The position numbers and the translations under genes were made by a program. The notes under the pieces were generated by a model. The model saw nothing but the letters and a program-made list of their open reading frames with translations, had not been told where the DNA came from and ran no database searches. This document shows positions 1-7,605 of a stretch of DNA of 10,113 bases, in pieces. The DNA comes from an uncultured bacterium (GTDB lineage Bacteria; DRYD01): the NCBI GenBank assembly GCA_937139605.1, contig CAKZQG010000042.1:1-10113 (forward strand). The letters run 5' to 3'. Within the stretch, counting starts at the first letter, position 1, and the number at the start of each line of letters is the position of its first letter.

Positions 1-825
1 TTTTTAGCTAATAAAGTGTATAATCCATTTGATGTGTTGTTATATTTAGATAAGAAGGAGATAAGGAATTATTGGTACGAAACAGGAAGGACCGAGTTTT
101 TATTTAAAATAATAAAACAAAAAAACTTTGATCTACCTTATTTACATAAGAAATACTATACAAGTGAAATATTAGAGAAGTTTGATATAGAGTATATAAG
201 TATAGAAGCGTTAATGTTTCAAACAGGGTATTTAACAATAAAAGAAGAATATAAGTATGAAAATGAGGAAGTATTGTATTCATTAGATTATCCGAATAAA
301 GAGGTAAGAAAATCATTTAATAGTGAGATATTATTTTATATAACAGGAGATTACCAAATAGATAAAACGACATTAATAAATATAGCATTTAAAAGAGAAG
401 ATCTACAAGAGATAAAAAAACAAATAGAAGTGTTTATAAATACAATAAGCTATGAAGTATTAAAAAATGAGTATGTATATTCTGCAGCGATATATGGATT
501 AGTATATGCAACGGGATATAATGTAATAATAGAAGATAACACATCAAAAGGGAGAATAGATTTAACAATAATAGTGAATAACAAATTAGTATATATAATA
601 GAGTTCAAAGTAATATTAACATATAACTCAGATAACTCAAATAAGGCAAATATAGAATTTTTCGTTATAGAGAAGAAAGAAGAAAAAGGGAAAGCGTTAA
701 AACAAATCAAAGAAAAAGAGTATCACAAAAAATATCTAAATTATGAAAAAATTTATCTTGTAGGAATAGAGTTTGATAAAATAAATAAAAATTTAGTTAA
801 TTTTGAGTATGAGATAGTTAGGTAG
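1..825 (+). CDS. AAA-ATPase-like / PD-(D/E)XK nuclease family protein (DUF1703 type), 5' partial
   Basis: The reading frame is open to the left edge, so the gene begins outside the window. A GTG at 16 gives a 269-residue product, but the frame continues upstream without a stop and no ribosome binding site precedes it, so it is probably not the real start. Numbering from that GTG, residues 1-110 resemble the middle of DUF1703 proteins (NPFDVLLYLD, FQTGYLTIKE, YPNKEVRKSFN). These are the lid and linker that follow an N-terminal P-loop ATPase domain. Residues ~150-265 form a PD-(D/E)XK nuclease-like domain: KGRIDLT supplies D182 and the strand YIIEFK supplies E196 and K198, followed by the usual ALKQIKEKEY helix. 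Between them sits a polar stretch (residues ~201-222) that looks longer than usual. Family members are often multicopy in thermophile genomes and their biological role is poorly known. The family assignment is confident; cleavage activity is inferred from motifs only. Confidence 0.85.
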   Translation, partial: FLANKVYNPFDVLLYLDKKEIRNYWYETGRTEFLFKIIKQKNFDLPYLHKKYYTSEILEKFDIEYISIEALMFQTGYLTIKEEYKYENEEVLYSLDYPNKEVRKSFNSEILFYITGDYQIDKTTLINIAFKREDLQEIKKQIEVFINTISYEVLKNEYVYSAAIYGLVYATGYNVIIEDNTSKGRIDLTIIVNNKLVYIIEFKVILTYNSDNSNKANIEFFVIEKKEEKGKALKQIKEKEYHKKYLNYEKIYLVGIEFDKINKNLVNFEYEIVR

Positions 826-859
826 TTTTTTTTAACTAAGTAATGTTTTTAAGTGATGG

Positions 860-1930
860 TATTTAAAATAGTACATTTAAGATTTCTGGATTTTTTGAGT
901 TGTATAGACCTCTTATTTTCTAGTAGCTCATACGGGATAAGAGAATCTTATTATTAATTGGTAATGGGTAATCTCTTTGAGAAATTACCATATTCCCTGG
1001 TTTTTAATATTATTACTCTTTTCTTTAGTTTATCATTTAGAAACGAATAATAGCTTTTAGATATTTTGTCGGATCTTCAACCCACTTTTATCGCATAATT
1101 AGATAGTATTCTGTTTTCTACTAATGATGCAGTTTGCTGATCTCCTATTAGTATTATTCCTAAACTTCTCTACCACGCTCTGAAATATCTATTAGTATAT
1201 CCTTTATTGGAGTATCTACATTACCTGGAGCATATTTATTTAATTCATCTATTACAAAGAAATATTTATTTAAATCCTGTTCTTCTTCTTTTTTTTGATA
1301 TATTAAATATGAAATGGCGGATACTACAAAGCTTTAGGCTTTTTCCGGTAGACTATGGACATCTATTACTGTTAAGCTGCTATTAATTATTTTTTCCATT
1401 ATATTAATTTTATCGTTAGTAATTGAGGAAACTAAGAAATTGCAATCTTTTTTGATTTTCCTAAATCTTCTTAGGAAAGCAAAAATGGTTCCTGGGGCTT
1501 CATTTATTTCACTCCTATTTATTTTTAAATATTTTTCTAAATAATTATACAAATCTTCTAAGTTTTCTAATTGAATTTTCTTGTCTTTTATTTTAACAAT
1601 TAAAATTTCTTTATTATATAGTTCTTTATCATTTTGGATAATATAACCTAATAATATAGCTTAAATGTTTTTCTATATAAAAAATTATTTCTTCTAAATT
1701 TCAGTCATCTTTTATTTCATTAGTAAAGAAGAATTTAAATAAATTATTTTTAGCTATTTCTGATAAAGTAAAATAATATAAATATGAAATGATGGGGATT
1801 ATTTAGAGTATCTTTTTCTTTTAATATTGAATTTTCTAGAGAGACTAATATTGATACGTTTTTTGAATTCTTTAGACTTAAGTAGCTCATATTCTTTTAT
1901 TATTTGCTCTTTGATATAATAAAAATGTAG
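860..1930 (-). pseudogene. HerA-like ATPase (DUF87/FtsK-HerA family), degraded C-terminal remnant
   Basis: No intact gene reads here, but the minus strand keeps recognisable HerA-type blocks in shifting frames. In order they are APGTIFAFLRRF (~1470-1505), a strand-like VIDVHSLPEKA ending in TAA at 1334-1336, a Walker B segment FFVIDELNKYAP (~1225-1266), DISERGR, the sensor-like block [12 protein letters not shown] (~1124-1160), MVISQRDYPLPI, and FSYPV-stop-ATR (~919-945). The last matches the conserved PAWATR-type end of bacterial HerA-like ATPases with Trp changed to TGA. I count at least two frameshifts and four in-frame stops (1334, 1160, 1077, 928). A 72-codon open stretch (1334-1552) is the longest surviving piece. 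No Walker A P-loop is visible, so the N-terminal half seems lost. HerA proteins are hexameric DNA translocases that work with a nuclease. The assignment is by motif recognition; the boundaries are approximate. Confidence 0.75.
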
Positions 1931-1934
1931 ATTT

Positions 1935-2345
1935 AACAATTAAACATAATAGCTTTATATGTATGTGCTTGGAAAGATTTTTAGAACAATGAGAATAATA
2001 GGAAGATAGAAATAGTTATTTGTTAGCAATCCTGAATATAGTGCTAATTCAATGTGATTTAGATTAGCTTTATATACTTCATTAGTTAGGTTTGATGGAA
2101 TATAAATTTCTAGTTTTATCCTTGTTGTTATCACTTTTGTAACTGAGATATTTAAAACTGAGATATTTAAATATGGTCTTTAATTATTATAGGTTAATAT
2201 ATCTACTACTATCCCAATAATGATAGATTTCTATATCTTTTATTATAGTTTTTGGATATGCTATATCATCTAATTGTATTAATTTATCTAAAAGCAAAAT
2301 CCATTTTGTTTGTTTTATGTTTTTTTTACTTTTAGGATTTTTTAA
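1935..2345 (-). pseudogene. Degraded ORF remnant, possibly NurA-like nuclease C-terminus
   Basis: On the minus strand, fragments read like the end of one protein in at least three frames. They are WILLLDKLIQLDDIAYPKTI with IYHYWDSSRYINL (~2170-2310), RPYLNISV...KLEIYIPSN with LALYSGLLTNNYFY (~2000-2170), and AHTYKAIMFN followed by TAA (~1938-1970). The order and the ending (a short strand with Tyr/Pro, then an Ala-His helix and a beta strand) resemble the C-terminus of NurA 5'-3' nucleases. NurA genes usually sit directly beside herA, which supports the reading given the HerA remnant just downstream. The catalytic N-terminal region is not visible. The block also carries a tandem 15-base duplication at 2141-2170. 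It could instead be the N-terminal part of the same HerA-like gene or an unrelated ORF, so the identity is tentative; the degraded state is clear. Confidence 0.4.
2141..2170. repeat. Perfect 15-base tandem duplication inside a decayed ORF
   Basis: AACTGAGATATTTAA occurs twice, head to tail and without mismatch, at 2141-2155 and 2156-2170. On the minus strand it encodes a repeated LNISV. It is a multiple of three and so does not itself break the frame. It probably arose by replication slippage in the decaying gene. Confidence 0.9.
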
Positions 2346-2459
2346 GGAGTGTTTTTTAGATATTTTAATTCTTAATTATTTTTTATAGAAAGTATACTTT
2401 TTATTTTGTAGTTTTTGAAGGAAGATATGATAAAGTTTTTAATATAATTAATATAAGGA

Positions 2460-3803
2460 ATGGGGAATATAGCATTTATTGGTGGTGGGATAACTGCATT
2501 ATCTGCAGCTTTTTTAATAAAAAAATACTATTCAAATAATTATGATATTTACATTATAGACAAAGACATTGGCGGAAAGATCAAGACTAAATTATTAGAG
2601 TTTAATGGTAATAAATATTTTATAGAGCTTGGACCTGATTCATTAGTATATAATGAAAAATTTAATAAAATTAATAATGAATTTCAATTATCTACTTTAC
2701 AACCTATTTTTTCTAATAATAACCCTAATTATGTATTTTTTAGTAATAAAATATATAAAATTCCAAACAACATAATAGATTTTTTACTTTCTAATCTGGT
2801 TTCTTTTAAATCTAAACTAAATTTTATATTTAATCTATATAAAAAAATAGAGTATGATCTAAATGATACTTTATTAACTTTTTGTCAAAAAAATTTTAAT
2901 AAGGAGTTTAATGAAAATATTTTATTTCCTATTTTTTCTAATGTTTTTTCTACTGATATTGATAAATTAAGTATTATTCCATTACTACCTTATTTAAAAA
3001 ATATAAAAAAAAATTTATTAAAAAGTAAAGCTACTATTTTTTTTAACTTTAAAAATGGTTTGCAATCTTTAGTTAATTATTTTTATCAATTTTTAATAAA
3101 TAATGGTGTAAAATTTGTAAATGATTACTTAGTTAATTTTAAATCCGATAAAGAAAAATACATATTAAAAACAGAAAAAACAGAGTTAATTGTTAATAAA
3201 ATATTTTTTTGTATCCCTGCTTTTAATTTAAATGATGTAATTAATAATTCATTAAATGATTGTAATAATGAAAATTTTTTAGAGTTATTAAAAGAATTAA
3301 CTGAGCTTTTAAAAAATATTTCTTATCATAGCTCCTTTATTTATATATTAATTTTAAATAATTTTTTTGACTTAAAAATAAATGGATTGCTTTTTAAAAA
3401 TCATGAAATCTTTAAAGCTATTTCGTTTTTTAACAAAAAATGGAATAATTTAATATCAAATTATAAGTTTAATAATAACTCTATAGAATTTTTAAGGGTT
3501 TTTTTAAAAGATGATTTTAATCTTGATCTAAAAGATCTTATAAATGAATTAAACAAAATTACTTTATTTAAAAATGTTAAAATAGAGGATATACTTTATG
3601 GTGAATACGTAGAGTGGCAACACGCAATCTTAACTAATAATGTAAATTTATTTAAAGTTTTAAAAAATATTGAAACAGTATCTGAAAAATTAAAGGATTA
3701 TAATATTTATATTTTGGCTAACTTTATAAAAGGAAGTTCCATTATAGATAGACTTTATAATTCCATTGAATTTGTTAATACTAATTTAAAATATTTTAAA
3801 TAA
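2460..3803 (+). CDS. hemY: Protoporphyrinogen oxidase, HemY type (FAD-dependent)
   Basis: A 447-residue protein, about the usual length of oxygen-dependent protoporphyrinogen oxidases. These oxidise protoporphyrinogen IX to protoporphyrin IX in the penultimate step of heme synthesis, at the inner membrane. The FAD-binding Rossmann motif is at the N-terminus (IGGGITALSAA, residues 7-17, with Ala where the third Gly is common). It is followed by the acidic strand end and IDKDIGGKIKT (33-43) and the family signature ELGPDSLV (56-63). W386 lies in EYVEWQHAI, matching the region before the C-terminal FAD contacts. ANFIKGSSIIDR (420-431) matches the usual GN.f.G....dC/R block. The sequence is extremely Asn/Lys/Ile/Phe-rich. 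An in-frame TAA at 2454-2456 forces the ATG at 2460, although AAGGA runs straight into it, giving an abnormally short spacing. It is probably cotranscribed with malQ. A related FAD amine-oxidase/desaturase role is less likely but possible. The gene is called hemG in some annotations. Confidence 0.85.
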   Translation: MGNIAFIGGGITALSAAFLIKKYYSNNYDIYIIDKDIGGKIKTKLLEFNGNKYFIELGPDSLVYNEKFNKINNEFQLSTLQPIFSNNNPNYVFFSNKIYKIPNNIIDFLLSNLVSFKSKLNFIFNLYKKIEYDLNDTLLTFCQKNFNKEFNENILFPIFSNVFSTDIDKLSIIPLLPYLKNIKKNLLKSKATIFFNFKNGLQSLVNYFYQFLINNGVKFVNDYLVNFKSDKEKYILKTEKTELIVNKIFFCIPAFNLNDVINNSLNDCNNENFLELLKELTELLKNISYHSSFIYILILNNFFDLKINGLLFKNHEIFKAISFFNKKWNNLISNYKFNNNSIEFLRVFLKDDFNLDLKDLINELNKITLFKNVKIEDILYGEYVEWQHAILTNNVNLFKVLKNIETVSEKLKDYNIYILANFIKGSSIIDRLYNSIEFVNTNLKYFK

Positions 3804-3827
3804 CTAAATAAATCAAAAAATAAAGAT

Positions 3828-3833
3828 AGGGGG
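3828..3833 (+). promoter_or_regulatory. Ribosome binding site of malQ
   Basis: AGGGGG lies seven bases before the ATG at 3841 and fixes that start. It sits inside the 37-base gap after hemY, with no obvious promoter or terminator in between, which supports cotranscription. Confidence 0.7.
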
Positions 3834-3840
3834 AATTTAT

Positions 3841-5373
3841 ATGATTATAAAAAGAAGTAGTGGAATACTTTTCCCAATTTTTTCTTTTCCATCTTGTGAT
3901 GATTATGATATATTTATAGGGGATTTTACTACTATATATAAGACTAACTTTATTAATTTAATAAAAAGTTTAGGGTTTTCTAAAATCCAAATATTACCAA
4001 TTAATCCAGTTTGTAATTTATCTTTTTCTCCTTACAGTAGTTATTCTGCTTTTGCTGGTAATCCTTATTTTATTAGCATTTATAAACTAATTCAAGATGG
4101 ATTAATTTCTCCTAACGAAGTAAATAATATTTTAAATGAAATTATTAATAAATACTCCCTAGTAGAATTACCTTTAGATAAAGTACATTATAACTTAGCA
4201 TTTGAATTTAAAGATAAAATCTTAAGATTAGTTTTTAACAATTTTAAAAATTCTAAAAATAATACTAAAATTGAGCTAGAATTAGAGATATTTAAAAACC
4301 AAAACAATTATTGGATTAATGATTATGCTGTTTTTAAATATTTAAAAAAGATTAATAACAATCAAAGTTGGAACAACTGGAATTTAAAATTTAAAGAACA
4401 TATTAATTTAAATGATTTAGATAGAAATGAAGTAGAATTTTATATTTTTGAACAGTATTTATTTTATAAACAGTATTTTGAAATAAAAGAGATCTTAAAT
4501 AATGAAGGAATAGAAATTATAGGGGATATTCCGATATATGTTTCATATGATAGTGTAGATGTATGGGCTAATAGAGAATTATTTAAATTAGATAATGAAG
4601 GGAATATGTTAGCAGTTGCAGGAGTCCCACCTGATTATTTCTCTGAAACTGGTCAGCTCTGGGGAAACCCTATTTATAATTGGGAGGTATTAGCTAAAAC
4701 TGGCTTTAAGTGGTGGATTAAGAAATTACTGCATTCATTTAAAGTATATGACTTAGTTAGGATAGATCATTTTAGAGGGTTAGTAGCATTTTGGGAGGTA
4801 CCTGCTTATGAAAAAACTGCCATCAATGGGAAATGGACTAATGCTAAACCTTATGAACTGTTTAATACTTTATTAAACTATAAATCAATATTGCCTATTA
4901 TTGCGGAAGATTTAGGGGTTATAACTGAAGATGTTGAACTTTTTAGACAACATTTTTATATACCTACTATGAGGGTTCTACAATTCGCTTGGGATAATAT
5001 TGATACTAACCCACATATCCCCCATAATTACCCTTCTAATAGTGTGGTATATACTGCTACCCATGATAATAATACTACTAAAGGCTGGTTTTTAAATGAA
5101 GCTTCTTCTTATCAAAAAGAATTAATTAATAAATATTTTGCTAAAGAAATAACTGAACATAATATTTCTATCGAATTTATTAGATTAATATTATCATCTA
5201 ATTCTAATTTAGCTATTATTCCTATTTTTGATTTATTAAATTTAGATCAAAATTATAGGATTAATAAACCAGGAAGTATTGAAAACAATTGGGTATATCG
5301 TGATAACTTATTCTTTAACATCAATAATGATTATAAAAATTATATTTATGAGCTAAATAAAATTTATAGATAA
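3841..5373 (+). CDS. malQ: 4-alpha-glucanotransferase (amylomaltase, GH77)
   Basis: A 510-residue cytoplasmic enzyme of typical bacterial MalQ length. It transfers alpha-1,4-glucan segments between maltodextrins and releases glucose, serving glycogen or maltooligosaccharide turnover. Family landmarks are in order. The N-terminus is RSSGILFP, followed by ILPINPV and SPYSSYSAFAGNPYFIS (~51-79). GDIPIYVSYDSVDVWANREL (228-247) and the 250s loop AGVPPDYFSETGQLWGNPIYNW follow. RIDHFRG holds the nucleophile D309, IIAEDLGV holds the acid/base E356, and TATHDNNTTKGW holds the transition-state Asp D409. All three catalytic carboxylates are present and the reading frame is intact, so the enzyme is probably active. 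Trp is encoded by TGG throughout, showing standard decoding. It lies downstream of hemY in what looks like a two-gene transcript and converges on cas5 with a 114-base gap, in which I see no convincing terminator hairpin. Confidence 0.96.
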   Translation: MIIKRSSGILFPIFSFPSCDDYDIFIGDFTTIYKTNFINLIKSLGFSKIQILPINPVCNLSFSPYSSYSAFAGNPYFISIYKLIQDGLISPNEVNNILNEIINKYSLVELPLDKVHYNLAFEFKDKILRLVFNNFKNSKNNTKIELELEIFKNQNNYWINDYAVFKYLKKINNNQSWNNWNLKFKEHINLNDLDRNEVEFYIFEQYLFYKQYFEIKEILNNEGIEIIGDIPIYVSYDSVDVWANRELFKLDNEGNMLAVAGVPPDYFSETGQLWGNPIYNWEVLAKTGFKWWIKKLLHSFKVYDLVRIDHFRGLVAFWEVPAYEKTAINGKWTNAKPYELFNTLLNYKSILPIIAEDLGVITEDVELFRQHFYIPTMRVLQFAWDNIDTNPHIPHNYPSNSVVYTATHDNNTTKGWFLNEASSYQKELINKYFAKEITEHNISIEFIRLILSSNSNLAIIPIFDLLNLDQNYRINKPGSIENNWVYRDNLFFNINNDYKNYIYELNKIYR

Positions 5374-5487
5374 TAATTTATAAAAGTTTTAATTATTTTG
5401 CTTTAAAGACTCTGATTATTTTGGTTGTATTATAAGTTTAAAATTTAAAAGGAATAAAAGCAATTTAGGTAATTTTAGGAAGCTATT

Positions 5488-6186
5488 TTATATCCAAAAG
5501 ATTGGAATATTTTCAATAGGATCTAAAGCTATATTTTCATTTACTTCTAATATTTGATCTTTTAAAACAAACATAGTTCTTATGTAATCATAAGTTTTTA
5601 TAATATTAGGTTTTTTAGATATATATTCTGTTGTTTTGTTATAATAATAAGGAATGCTATAAATAGGATTTATTATTTTGTCTTTTATTACATTTTTAGA
5701 AAAGTACTTTTCAAAAGGGATGTAGTGATTATACTCTAGTTTTATAAGACTAACATTTTCAATAGTTTCTTCTATTTCTTGAATATTTAAGTAGTTTATA
5801 ATATCTTCATATCTTCCTAAGTATAGAAAATATGGGGGATTTTTAAAGCTTTTTATTAATTCGTTATTTAAATTTTTATCAGGTAGCTTTATATAAATTA
5901 TGCTTTTTAAGTTTAATAAAGATGATACTAAAATGGGATAATTTTTTGATTCGTTTTTAGAAATCTTTTTATAAACTACTGTTTCTCTTATAATGCTTTC
6001 ATATTCCCCACATATTGATAAGTTTATATTCCATATAGTTTCTTTTAGATTTAATACATTATGTAATAGTCCTAAAATAGAGGAAAAAGGGGGTAGTGGA
6101 TATGTTTCTACAAATTCAAAAGAATACGGGATTCTAAAGCTAACTTTCTCCTGAAATATTTCCAATTTTATTATTTTATTGCTCAT
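5488..6186 (-). CDS. cas5: CRISPR-associated protein Cas5 (type I-B, Tneap/Cst lineage)
   Basis: A 232-residue RAMP-fold protein. The N-terminal block FRIPYSFEFVETYPLPPFSSILGLLHNVL (a shared Cas5 pattern: strand, then Y-P-x-P-P-ST-x-x-G-L-L, residues ~18-45) is the standard Cas5 signature. In Cascade, Cas5 caps the 5' end of the crRNA and anchors the large subunit. No catalytic His arrangement of the Cas5d processing type is evident, and a Cas6 exists in the operon, so processing by Cas5 is not expected. The start is supported by AAGGGGG (RBS at 6193-6199, about six bases upstream). It is the last cas gene read in the operon, 70 bases after cas7. The gene that would normally follow, cas3, is absent; the tail converges on malQ instead. 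The family is confident; the exact Cas5 subfamily (Cas5t versus Cas5h) is inferred from its neighbours. Confidence 0.88.
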   Translation of the reverse strand: MSNKIIKLEIFQEKVSFRIPYSFEFVETYPLPPFSSILGLLHNVLNLKETIWNINLSICGEYESIIRETVVYKKISKNESKNYPILVSSLLNLKSIIYIKLPDKNLNNELIKSFKNPPYFLYLGRYEDIINYLNIQEIEETIENVSLIKLEYNHYIPFEKYFSKNVIKDKIINPIYSIPYYYNKTTEYISKKPNIIKTYDYIRTMFVLKDQILEVNENIALDPIENIPIFWI

Positions 6187-6256
6187 ATTTTTCCCCCTTA
6201 GGAATATGTATCTTTTTAATGATTAAGTATATATATAAATAAAGTGAAAAATATAA

Positions 6257-7159
6257 TTAAAATATTTGTTCTAGATCTGATTTAATTTTATCTATTACTT
6301 GGGTAGGGGATAAAGATATATTTATTTCATTATTATCTATGTTTAGTTTATTATTTAATATACCGATGTGGGTAAAATCTTTTATGAAGAATTTTTGAGA
6401 ATTAATTTCATATTGAGAATTCAGGATCTGATTAATAGGGTCAAATTTTATTGTAGGCTTTTCTAATGAAAAATCTATTTCAATAGAATTAGAAAAGAAA
6501 GGAGATTTTATATGGTATATTCCACCTATTACGAATAGTGGGCTTAAGTTTTCTCTTCTTCCCCTTATATCTCTATATAAATATTTGGTAGCTTCTAAGA
6601 TTAGATTTATTCTTTTTATTTTTTCTTCTCTGCTTAGGTTTATGTTAAAGTTCTCATCTACTCCTATTTTATCTAAATCTATTGTTAGAGTATATTTATA
6701 TAAATTTAAAGCTGTTTCTATGTTAGCTAAGTTAGGGTTATCATTAACTCTATCTGCAAAGTTTTTGTTATTAAGTAATTCATAATCTCCGTAGTATTTT
6801 TCTAGTGATATTAGATGACTTAATCTAACGGGAGCTGTTCTTGTTAGTGCTTTTTCTCCTTTAATTGTTATCATATACCCAAATAAATCGGCTTCTTCGT
6901 AGTAATATTTTTTTAATTCATCTTCTTTATATTGGATTACTCCTTTTTCTTTAGTTAATGGAGCTTCATTAATTAGGTTATGTTCTAATAGGTAGTTAAT
7001 TAAAGAATATCTAAGGGATTGTCTGGAGGAAAATAAATAAGCTTCTCCGTTCGCTCTGTGAATTTTTTTAGCTACAGATATATTCCCATATCCTTCATCG
7101 TAATTGGTAGGGAACGCCTCTATTATATATGTCAATGTTAATCCATACCTTTTATCCAT
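6257..7159 (-). CDS. cas7: CRISPR-associated protein Cas7 (Cst2/DevR family), Cascade backbone
   Basis: A 300-residue protein of the Cst2/DevR Cas7 group. Subunits form the helical backbone that binds the crRNA spacer. Recognisable blocks are GYGNISVAKKI and NGEAYLFSSRQSLRYSL (residues ~23-53), EEADLFGYM (88-96), TRTAPVRLSHLISLE (106-120), LYKYTLTIDLDKIGV (153-167) and RGRRENLSPLFVIGG (199-213). The last, with the APVR-x-SH block, is highly typical of Cst2 from Tneap-type I-B loci. An RRM-like core with a thumb insertion is expected. The start is clear: AGGAGG at 7170-7175 is ten bases upstream, and the preceding 62-base gap to cas8 holds a poly-T/TATTAATTAT duplication. The frame is intact. 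Autoregulation of Cas genes by DevR homologues has been proposed for Myxococcus, but nothing here shows it. Confidence 0.93.
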   Translation of the reverse strand: MDKRYGLTLTYIIEAFPTNYDEGYGNISVAKKIHRANGEAYLFSSRQSLRYSLINYLLEHNLINEAPLTKEKGVIQYKEDELKKYYYEEADLFGYMITIKGEKALTRTAPVRLSHLISLEKYYGDYELLNNKNFADRVNDNPNLANIETALNLYKYTLTIDLDKIGVDENFNINLSREEKIKRINLILEATKYLYRDIRGRRENLSPLFVIGGIYHIKSPFFSNSIEIDFSLEKPTIKFDPINQILNSQYEINSQKFFIKDFTHIGILNNKLNIDNNEINISLSPTQVIDKIKSDLEQIF

Positions 7160-7184
7160 AATTTTATATCCTCCTTTTTTGTCA

Positions 7185-7217
7185 TTTTTTTATTAATTAT
7201 TTTTTTTTATTAATTAT
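7185..7217. repeat. Short direct repeat in the cas8-cas7 gap
   Basis: TTTTTTTATTAATTAT-like units occur at 7185-7200 and 7202-7217 (17-base period) between cas8 and cas7. In so AT-rich a context this may be slippage without function. As mRNA it would be an unstructured A/U-rich stretch ahead of the cas7 ribosome binding site. Confidence 0.6.
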
Positions 7218-7221
7218 TATT

Positions 7222-7605
7222 TTAATTGTTTTCAGGGATATTTTCTAAGGAAATATTTTCGGGAGAAATATTTTCTTGGGAAATATTTTCTGGATAGTTT
7301 TTTATGTAGGAATTATCTGTGGGATTAATGAAGCCTGTTATAAATGCTAATGCCTTTTCCTGGAATGTTAAATAATTACTTTCATATAGTATATTTTTGA
7401 TAGCTTCTGGGATTGGTTTATTATATACTACATATAGTCTAAGTAATTCATTATAAAAATCTTCTTTTTTATTGCCCTTTACTAGGTTAAGGAATCTAAA
7501 AGCGATGGAAGTTCTTTTATTTTGATTTATTTCGGATATTGTGAAACTATTGGCTGCTTCTCTTTCTATTGATTTTATTATCCCGTATATTTTATTAATA
7601 TCCAT
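7222..7605 (-). CDS. cas11: Cas11-like small subunit from an internal start within cas8
   Basis: Inside cas8 and in the same frame, the ATG at 7605 (Met472 of Cas8) is preceded at a six-base spacing by AGAGGTGAT. This is a nearly perfect match to the 16S anti-Shine-Dalgarno and stronger than the site of the full-length cas8. Translation from here would give a 127-residue, predominantly helical protein (start MDINKIYGIIKSIEREAAN, then helices up to ~105 and the ENIS repeat tail). Size, helical character and position agree with Cas11, which lines the belly of Cascade. Internal translation of Cas11 from the 3' end of cas8 is established for type I-B, I-C and I-D systems. No separate small-subunit gene exists in this operon, so this product would fill that gap. 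Seen here: the site, spacing, frame and length. Inferred: that it is translated and joins the complex. Confidence 0.72.
   Translation of the reverse strand: MDINKIYGIIKSIEREAANSFTISEINQNKRTSIAFRFLNLVKGNKKEDFYNELLRLYVVYNKPIPEAIKNILYESNYLTFQEKALAFITGFINPTDNSYIKNYPENISQENISPENISLENIPENN

Noticed and set aside
815-838. TAGTTA/TAACTA hairpin with T-run after the first gene as a terminator
   Set aside because: The T-run lies in the loop rather than after the stem and the stem is only six AT-rich pairs.
957-992. GGTAAT...ATTACC inverted repeat as a terminator
   Set aside because: It has a weak six-base AT-rich stem and lies inside the HerA remnant, over the codons for VISQRDYPLPI; no U-run in the right place.
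1334-1552. A 72-codon minus-strand ORF as an independent small gene
   Set aside because: Its sequence (APGTIFAFLRRF, VIDVHSLPEKA) is an internal piece of the HerA-like remnant and continues in other frames on both sides; the first Met is internal.
860-1930. Alternative genetic code (TGA = Trp) explaining stops in the HerA region
   Set aside because: Intact genes such as malQ and cas8 use only TGG for Trp, and the HerA region also has TAA and TAG stops and frameshifts, so decay explains it better.
5374-5487. Remnant of cas3 or a terminator between malQ and cas5
   Set aside because: The 114 bases show no helicase or HD motifs on the minus strand and no strong hairpin; too short for a confident remnant.
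6585-6785. Plus-strand ORF inside cas7
   Set aside because: Shadow of cas7: hydrophobic, low-complexity translation with no ribosome binding site, opposite to a well-supported gene.
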